A stretch of DNA of 64,000 nucleotides from Robertmurraya sp047302285 (lineage in GTDB: Bacteria; Bacillota; Bacilli; Bacillales; Cytobacillaceae). Shown in pieces: positions 59,102 to 64,000 of this stretch (position 1 is the first letter of the stretch; each line of letters opens with the position of its first letter). The notes under the pieces are model-generated. The model did not search any database, was not told where the DNA came from, and saw nothing but the letters and a program-made list of their open reading frames with translations. The DNA is taken from positions 2,480,001 to 2,544,000 of the forward strand of contig NZ_CP154845.1 of the NCBI RefSeq assembly GCF_047302285.1, in the 5' to 3' direction. The position numbers were made by a program, and so were the translations under genes.

Positions 59102-60115
59102 ATGAAAATGTTTATAAAAAGTTTATGGACTCTAGTCATTATCTTCAGCTCTGTTCCTTCACTCAGTCTTGCAAATGAAGTCAATCCGAAAGTAATGTAC
59201 ACGTATGATGCTTTAACCGAAGACCTTGATAAGCTTTCTGAGCAATATCCAAACCTCCTTACATACAAATCGCTGACGACTACTACCTTTGGGAGGAAAA
59301 TTTGGGCGATCAAACTAGGCAATGGGAAAACATCTATTTTAATGCATGGAGCCCATCACGCAAGAGAGTGGATGACAAGTGCCCTCTTAATGAGAATGCT
59401 TGATCGCTACTTAGAGGCTTATGAGAAAAATCAAACGATAGAGGGATTTAACCCAAAAATATTAGATAAAGTGTCGATTTGGTTTGTCCCAATGGTCAAT
59501 CCTGATGGGGTCACCTTGCAACAATTTGGACTCCATGCCTTTCCCGCCTACACCCATGGAACTCTAATCGATATGAATGAAGGTTCGAGAGATTTTGCTA
59601 GATGGAAAGCAAATATTCACGGAATCGATCTTAATCGACAGTATCCAGCTAATTGGGAAAATCTAAAAGGAGTGAATTCAAAACCAAGTTACCAATTTTT
59701 CAAAGGCACAATGCCTTTAGATGCAGAAGAAGTTAAAGCTCTCGTCGCTTTTACTCGTGAAATTAATCCTGAAATTGCTGCATCTTATCACTCTTCAGGC
59801 AATGTTATTTTTTGGGGATATCATCAATGGGGCCTCACCCACACAACGAGATTTACCGATGATTATTATACGATCGCTGAAAAAATAGCGGATATAACGG
59901 ATTATGAGTTAGAGGAACCAGCTTTTCATCAGCAAGGTGGTGGATTTACGGATTGGTTTGTAGAGGAGTTTGAAAAACCTGGATTTACAGTAGAGATCGG
60001 AACTTTAATTGAAGATAATAGCCTCCCGCTCGTTGATTTTCCGTCGATTTGGGAAAGAAATAAAGCAATCGGTTTGTTCCTTGCCGAGAAGGCATGGCAA
60101 AAGAATGCAAAATGA
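59102..60115 (+). CDS. Secreted M14 zinc carboxypeptidase
   Basis: 337 residues. Signal peptide at 1-24 (WTLVIIFSSVPSLSLANE). Carboxypeptidase A fold: the zinc ligands in HGAHHAREW (His, Glu) and the third in ASYHSSGN (His), substrate Arg/Asn in GIDLNRQYPANW, and catalytic Glu in GFTVEIGTL near the C-terminus. The same domain without a gamma-D-Glu binding LysM region; it may cut peptidoglycan peptides (DL-endopeptidase type) or proteins. Weak Shine-Dalgarno before ATG 59102. Convergent with fdhD. Confidence 0.9.
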   Translation: MKMFIKSLWTLVIIFSSVPSLSLANEVNPKVMYTYDALTEDLDKLSEQYPNLLTYKSLTTTTFGRKIWAIKLGNGKTSILMHGAHHAREWMTSALLMRMLDRYLEAYEKNQTIEGFNPKILDKVSIWFVPMVNPDGVTLQQFGLHAFPAYTHGTLIDMNEGSRDFARWKANIHGIDLNRQYPANWENLKGVNSKPSYQFFKGTMPLDAEEVKALVAFTREINPEIAASYHSSGNVIFWGYHQWGLTHTTRFTDDYYTIAEKIADITDYELEEPAFHQQGGGFTDWFVEEFEKPGFTVEIGTLIEDNSLPLVDFPSIWERNKAIGLFLAEKAWQKNAK

Positions 60116-60116
60116 A

Positions 60117-60145
60117 AAAAAGAGCAGTCAAATGCTCTTTTTTCT
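60117..60145. terminator. Shared terminator of the M14 gene and fdhD
   Basis: AAAAGAGCA/TGCTCTTTT around six bases, with an A/T-run on both flanks. It follows the M14 stop by 2 bp, and the fdhD stop codon (60128-60130) lies in its loop. Confidence 0.8.
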
Positions 60146-60979
60146 TTGCAGTAGTTCTGTATCAAGTATCTCTTCACTCAATCCCTTAGCCACTAATATT
60201 CTTTCAGGACAAGTGTAAATATTTAGCGATTCCCCTCGAATAAACCCAATCGTCGTGATACCGAGGTGTTCGGCGAGTTCCAAAGCTAATTCAGTTGGAG
60301 CTGATTTAGAAAGAATGATTTCACATCCAATCTTTGCGACTTTTACTAAAATTTCAGAAGAGATTCTTCCGCTAAATGCAATGATTTTATCATGGATCTC
60401 AATATCATTTTTTAAGCAATGACCATATATTTTATCGAGAGCATTATGACGACCGATATCCATACGGGTTAAAAGAACCGCATTCTGATCGCAAAGTGCC
60501 GCATTATGAACGCCACCAGTCTGTTGAAAAATCTTTGCATTTTTCTCCATGTCACTCATAAGGCGAAAGGCGTCCTCTATCGAAAGCTTTATGTTAACTC
60601 CATCGATTTTTTTCGCGCCTAAAGCATCGTAGGCAAACACAAATCCCTGTCTGCTTGCCCCACAACAAGAAGTGATATAGCGTTTGTTTTGTAGCTTTTC
60701 ATAAAAGGGATTCACTTCCCTTGTCTTAACATGAATAAAGCCCTCCTTTTCTTGGAGCCAAAGCTCATCAATATTTTCATATCTTTTAATCACACCTTCT
60801 GAAGCGAGAAAACCGATCGTTAAATCTTCCATATATTCTGGTGAACAGACCATCGTGACCCATTCTTCTCCATTTAATTTCACTGTTAGAGGGTACTCTG
60901 TTACGATCGCATCTTCCTTCGCTACTAGATTTCCGTTTTGAAATCGTAACATCTTACGCTTTATTTCGATCGGTTTCAT
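60128..60979 (-). CDS. fdhD: Formate dehydrogenase sulfurtransferase FdhD
   Basis: 283 residues. EYPLTVKLNGEEWVTMVCSPEYMEDLTIGFLASEGVI, TSCCGASRQGF with the sulfur-carrying Cys, GGVHNAALC, RMDIGRHNALDKIYG, FSGRISSEILVKVAKIGCEIILSKSAPTELALELA. FdhD transfers sulfur to the molybdenum-bis-MGD cofactor of formate dehydrogenase. Last gene of the fdh operon, 24 bp after the zinc-ribbon gene. Its stop codon sits inside the terminator hairpin. Confidence 0.95.
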   Translation of the reverse strand: MKPIEIKRKMLRFQNGNLVAKEDAIVTEYPLTVKLNGEEWVTMVCSPEYMEDLTIGFLASEGVIKRYENIDELWLQEKEGFIHVKTREVNPFYEKLQNKRYITSCCGASRQGFVFAYDALGAKKIDGVNIKLSIEDAFRLMSDMEKNAKIFQQTGGVHNAALCDQNAVLLTRMDIGRHNALDKIYGHCLKNDIEIHDKIIAFSGRISSEILVKVAKIGCEIILSKSAPTELALELAEHLGITTIGFIRGESLNIYTCPERILVAKGLSEEILDTELLQRKKSI

Positions 60980-61003
60980 ACCATCTTCCTTCCGTTTGCC
61001 TCG

Positions 61004-61147
61004 TTATTCCATTGGTTCGTATAAATGGAACTTTCGATCTTGTTGACAAGCTTCACACACATGGAGATAGCCCATTTCTATTTTGTCACCATCATGTTCA
61101 CTTGGATTCCATTCTTCTTCAACACCGCAAACTTCACAGACTCTCAT
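61004..61147 (-). CDS. Small zinc-ribbon protein of the fdh operon
   Basis: 47 residues, with paired CxxC knuckles: MRVCEVCGVEEEWNPSEH, then HVCEACQQDRKFH, so a zinc ribbon. ATG 61147 has AAGGAGG 7 nt upstream; an ATG two codons earlier is too close. Lies between the HMA-like gene and fdhD in the formate dehydrogenase operon; perhaps an accessory or regulatory partner. No named family. Confidence 0.75.
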   Translation of the reverse strand: MRVCEVCGVEEEWNPSEHDGDKIEMGYLHVCEACQQDRKFHLYEPME

Positions 61148-61162
61148 TCCCATTCCTCCTTC

Positions 61163-61375
61163 TTATTGCTTCAGCAAATCATAGCCAGTATCGATGATCG
61201 CTTGTTCAAAGTCATGTAAGGACGCTGCCTTCTCGTCATAGCTGACGACTGCTTCCTTATGATTTACATTCACTTCAGCATTACGGACCCCCCATACTTC
61301 ATTTAAGGCACGGAGAATCTTGTCCGCATCTTCTTGAGAGCTTAATCCCTGAAGTTTCAGCTTCCCTGTTTCCAT
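61163..61375 (-). CDS. HMA-like small protein lacking the CxxC metal site
   Basis: 70 residues with the ferredoxin-like beta-alpha-beta-beta-alpha-beta pattern of heavy-metal-associated (CopZ-like) domains: KLKLQGLSSQEDADKILRAL, GVRNAEVNVNHKEAVVSYDEKAASLHDFEQAIIDTGYDL. The metal loop normally reads GMTCxxC, but here it is GLSSQED, so copper binding is unlikely. Position in the fdh operon between DUF1641 and zinc-ribbon genes suggests a protein-protein or cofactor delivery role. Confidence 0.75.
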   Translation of the reverse strand: METGKLKLQGLSSQEDADKILRALNEVWGVRNAEVNVNHKEAVVSYDEKAASLHDFEQAIIDTGYDLLKQ

Positions 61376-61387
61376 TCTAATCCCCCT

Positions 61388-61885
61388 CTAATTGACTTTT
61401 TCATTCTCTCGTTTGAACGCTTCTCCCATTCCATGCAAAAATTCAACCATTGTTGTAAGGGATACTTTGACATCAGGATCTCGTAGGCTTGAGCCTAATT
61501 TAATTAGACTTTTCTGCTCCCCAGTTTTGACGACATCTAACATCCGTTCAAAGCCCGTATATAATCCATGTAAAATCGCTTGCAATTGCTCCGGATTAAT
61601 CGAACCGACGAATTGGATCGCCGTCATGCCATTTTTGACGATATTATGGACTCCTGTCTGATTTGCTTGTTGCATGGCAATGGCGCCAATATCTTCACGT
61701 TGCTCAAGCATCGATTTGGCTGCATCGAGCACGCCCATTTCATGTAAGCCTTTAATGATATCAAGCGTCGTCATTAAAGCTTCACGATTATCACCAATGG
61801 CTTGAAGTAAGGTTGCGATCGACTCCTTTTGTTCATCTATTGGGTTCGGTACACTTTTACTAATTTGCCTGATCGCTTTCGCCAT
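61388..61885 (-). CDS. DUF1641 family protein
   Basis: 165 residues, helical and soluble. DUF1641 blocks: LDIIKGLHEMGVLDAAKSMLEQREDIGAIAM, and LLKLGSSLRDPDVKVSLTTMVEFLHGMGEAF-like end (IKLGSSLRDPDVKVSLTTMVEFLHGMG). These proteins are regularly encoded beside formate dehydrogenase alpha subunits (as YrhD is in B. subtilis), but their function is not known. The start overlaps the fdhF-like stop by 26 bp. Confidence 0.85.
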   Translation of the reverse strand: MAKAIRQISKSVPNPIDEQKESIATLLQAIGDNREALMTTLDIIKGLHEMGVLDAAKSMLEQREDIGAIAMQQANQTGVHNIVKNGMTAIQFVGSINPEQLQAILHGLYTGFERMLDVVKTGEQKSLIKLGSSLRDPDVKVSLTTMVEFLHGMGEAFKRENEKVN

Positions 61886-64000
61886 ACTGCTCCCCCTCTA
61901 TCAACTCTGTTATTGGAGTAAAATCTACTCTTCTCCATTTTTCCTCCACTTTTACACTAAGTTGAGGAATGCGATTGCCAAAACGATGATTCACCTTTGG
62001 CAGTGGAGGCTCGCCCTTTTCCTCTAGTACATCCATTTTCACACCCATTTCCTTATAGTTTGGTGTATGGGTGATTTTATCGTGATAGCTACTCGTTAAA
62101 CGATTGACCGCTTCATAGTCTTCACTTGAATTCATCGTCAAATAGATTTCATTTTCTTTAACTCGGTCAGTAACCATTACTCTTACTTTTACTTGTCCAT
62201 ATGGGGAGGTTAAACGAACTAAAGATCCATCCTCAAGTCCCCTTTCTTTTGCCAGCTCTTCAGACACATCAAGCCAAGGATGGGGAACTTTATGGGTTAA
62301 GCCTTTAGAACGATACGTCATATTTCCTTCATGGAAATGCTCAAGCAAGCGACCATTATTTAAGTGAAGATCATATTCTTCGCCTGCCATAAACGGTGGC
62401 GTCCAATCAACAGGATAAAGTCTTGCTTTCCCATCTGGAAAAAAGAAACGCTCTTCATATAATAGCGGGGTATCGGTTCCATCCTTTTTAACTGGCCATA
62501 TTAAACTGTTCCATCCATCTAAACGTTCATAGCTCGCACCAGAAAAGATTGGTGCTAATGAAGCCGCTTCCGCCATAAGTTCGCTTGGGTCCTTATAATT
62601 CCAATTGGCACCTAAGTGATTGGCTAGCTCTTGGAAAATGAGCCAATCTGGTTTTGCGTCCCCAAGTGGCTCAAACACTTTATGAAAACGCTGAATTCTT
62701 CTTTCTGTATTGGTAAATGTACCATCTTTTTCAAGACTTGGGGCTGCTGGCAAGACGACATCTGCAAACTGTGCTGTTTTGGAAAAAAAGACATCCTGAA
62801 CGACGAAAAACTCTAACTTTTCAAAGGCATCATGCACATGATTTGAATTGGAATCGACGATTGCCATATCTTCTCCAAATAAATACATCGCTCTTATTTT
62901 CCCATCCTGAATGCCTTCTACCATTTGGTGGTTATTCATCCCAGGTTTTTCTGGTAGTGATACGCCCCATGCTTTTTCATACCGTTCTCTTACTTCTTTA
63001 TCTTGAACCGGCTCATAGCCAGGATACCAAGCAGGCATTGTGCCAAAGTCACAAGCACCTTGAACATTATTATGACCACGTAAAGGGTAAGCACCTGTCC
63101 CTTCACGTCCATAATTTCCTGTAACAAGCAATAAATTGGAAATCGCTGTACTTCCATCCGATCCGCCTAAATGCTGAGTAATCCCCATCGCCCATAAGAT
63201 ACAGACTGATTTCGCTTCATGAACCATTTCCGCTAATTGAATGATTTCTGCCTGAGACAATCCCGTAATTTCCTCTGCATATTCTAATGTGAATTTTTCC
63301 AACGATGCTTTATATTTTTCTACATCATTAACCCGTGATTGTAAAAATTCTTTATCTTCCCAACCTTGGTCGAAAATATATTTCGTTACAGCAGACAGCC
63401 AAACGAGGTCTGTGCTCGGTTTCGGATGAATATGAAGATTCGCTCGCTCCGCTAACTCATGCTTGCGAATATCAGCGACGATTATTTTTTGGCCATGTAG
63501 CTTATGCGATCTTTTAATTCTTGTAGCAAGTACTGGGTGAGATTCAGCTGGATTTGCTCCGATGACGATAATTAATTCTGATTTCTCAATATCACGCATT
63601 GTACCAGAATCTCCACCAATACCGACCGTACGCATCAGACCTGTGGTGGCAGGAGATTGACAGTAACGGGAACAGTTATCAATATTATTCGTTCCCATAA
63701 TCGAACGAGCAAACTTTTGGAAGATATAATTCTCTTCATTTGAACATTTGGATGAAGCAATATAGCCGATCGAATCTGGACCATGTTCTTCTTTAATGCC
63801 CGACAACTTTGATGCAATTAATCCCAACGCTTCTTCCCATGTTGCCTCAACAAACTCTTCCCCTTTCCGAATTAACGGTTTGGTCAAACGCTCTTCGCTA
63901 TTAACAAAATCCCAACCGAATTTTCCTTTAACACAGGTAGAGATACCATTGACGGGTGCTTCAGCTTGGGGCTCAATTTTCAGGATTTTTCGATCCTTTG
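61860..64000 (-). CDS. Formate dehydrogenase alpha subunit (5' end cut by window)
   Basis: 713 residues visible; the frame is open to the right edge (the TTG at 63887 is internal, since KGKFGWDFVNSEERLTKPLIRKG runs across it). Molybdopterin oxidoreductase: SSKCSNEENYIFQKFAR, the Mo-ligand region NCSRYCQSP (Cys, not selenocysteine), IVIGANPAESHPVLATRIKR, ILWAMGITQHLGGSD, GHNNVQGACDFG, and the C-terminal MopB_CT domain from about position 62330 (HEGNMTYRSKGL, LTSPYGQVKVRVMVTDRV). Catalyses formate to CO2; the B. subtilis relatives YrhE/YjgC are about 980 residues with an N-terminal iron-sulfur region, missing here. First of the operon. Confidence 0.93.
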   Translation of the reverse strand, partial: KDRKILKIEPQAEAPVNGISTCVKGKFGWDFVNSEERLTKPLIRKGEEFVEATWEEALGLIASKLSGIKEEHGPDSIGYIASSKCSNEENYIFQKFARSIMGTNNIDNCSRYCQSPATTGLMRTVGIGGDSGTMRDIEKSELIIVIGANPAESHPVLATRIKRSHKLHGQKIIVADIRKHELAERANLHIHPKPSTDLVWLSAVTKYIFDQGWEDKEFLQSRVNDVEKYKASLEKFTLEYAEEITGLSQAEIIQLAEMVHEAKSVCILWAMGITQHLGGSDGSTAISNLLLVTGNYGREGTGAYPLRGHNNVQGACDFGTMPAWYPGYEPVQDKEVRERYEKAWGVSLPEKPGMNNHQMVEGIQDGKIRAMYLFGEDMAIVDSNSNHVHDAFEKLEFFVVQDVFFSKTAQFADVVLPAAPSLEKDGTFTNTERRIQRFHKVFEPLGDAKPDWLIFQELANHLGANWNYKDPSELMAEAASLAPIFSGASYERLDGWNSLIWPVKKDGTDTPLLYEERFFFPDGKARLYPVDWTPPFMAGEEYDLHLNNGRLLEHFHEGNMTYRSKGLTHKVPHPWLDVSEELAKERGLEDGSLVRLTSPYGQVKVRVMVTDRVKENEIYLTMNSSEDYEAVNRLTSSYHDKITHTPNYKEMGVKMDVLEEKGEPPLPKVNHRFGNRIPQLSVKVEEKWRRVDFTPITELIEGEQYGESDQAN

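Noticed and set aside
61860..64000. Selenocysteine formate dehydrogenase
   Set aside because: The molybdenum-ligand region reads NCSRYCQSP with TGT/TGC-type Cys codons, and there is no in-frame TGA.

Overview
The window reads as chromosome of a low-GC, endospore-forming Bacillaceae (Bacillus sensu lato). The evidence is a CwlJ-type germination hydrolase with a sigma-E-like promoter, a CotD-type coat protein with a sigma-K-like promoter, a SleB-family hydrolase, Spo0E- and SinI-family peptides, an S-box and two preQ1 riboswitches, AGGAGG-type ribosome binding sites and many GTG/TTG starts. No rRNA, tRNA, CRISPR array, insertion sequence or prophage was seen.

Layout. 1-13,000: a drug-efflux MFS gene cut by the window edge; four dispersed, nearly identical DoxX-family membrane proteins, each behind the same Rex/Fnr-like palindrome and 5' UTR hairpin; cwlJ; a PadR regulator with two HAAS-domain membrane proteins; a DUF3231 gene; and the complete pstSCAB-phoU phosphate operon ending in a 53-codon gene. 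12,870-24,000: an orphan SinI-like peptide; then an oligopeptide ABC operon (oppA-oppB-oppC-asparaginase-oppDF fusion), a divergent PepV-type dipeptidase, and a sigma-54 activator. Both divergent transcripts carry a GG-N10-GC (-24/-12) promoter, so this looks like a regulated peptide import and breakdown module. 24,200-30,000: malate:quinone oxidoreductase, ahpCF and an iron alcohol dehydrogenase. 30,000-38,200: two tandem RNPP-like regulators, a large TPR protein, a SleB-like hydrolase, a YdaK/YdaM-like pair and a PucR-type regulator.

38,200-48,640 is the most unusual region. It is a nine-gene minus-strand cluster: AtuA-like, DUF4387, ribokinase, two permeases, a solute-binding lipoprotein, two ADP-ribosylglycohydrolase-family proteins and a LacI regulator. 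Its promoter is flanked by two perfect TGTAACCGGTTACA operators. I infer uptake of a glycoside (possibly a riboside), intracellular cleavage, phosphorylation of the sugar, and processing of the aglycone by AtuA/DUF4387.

48,800-64,000: cotD; divergent preQ1-controlled transporter and queF; a NERD-domain gene between 58-bp direct repeats; carboxynorspermidine dehydrogenase and decarboxylase behind a long structured leader with a terminator; nitronate monooxygenase and an MBL hydrolase; a Spo0E-like peptide; an unknown protein behind a SAM (S-box) riboswitch; an M14 carboxypeptidase; and a formate dehydrogenase operon whose alpha subunit runs off the right edge.
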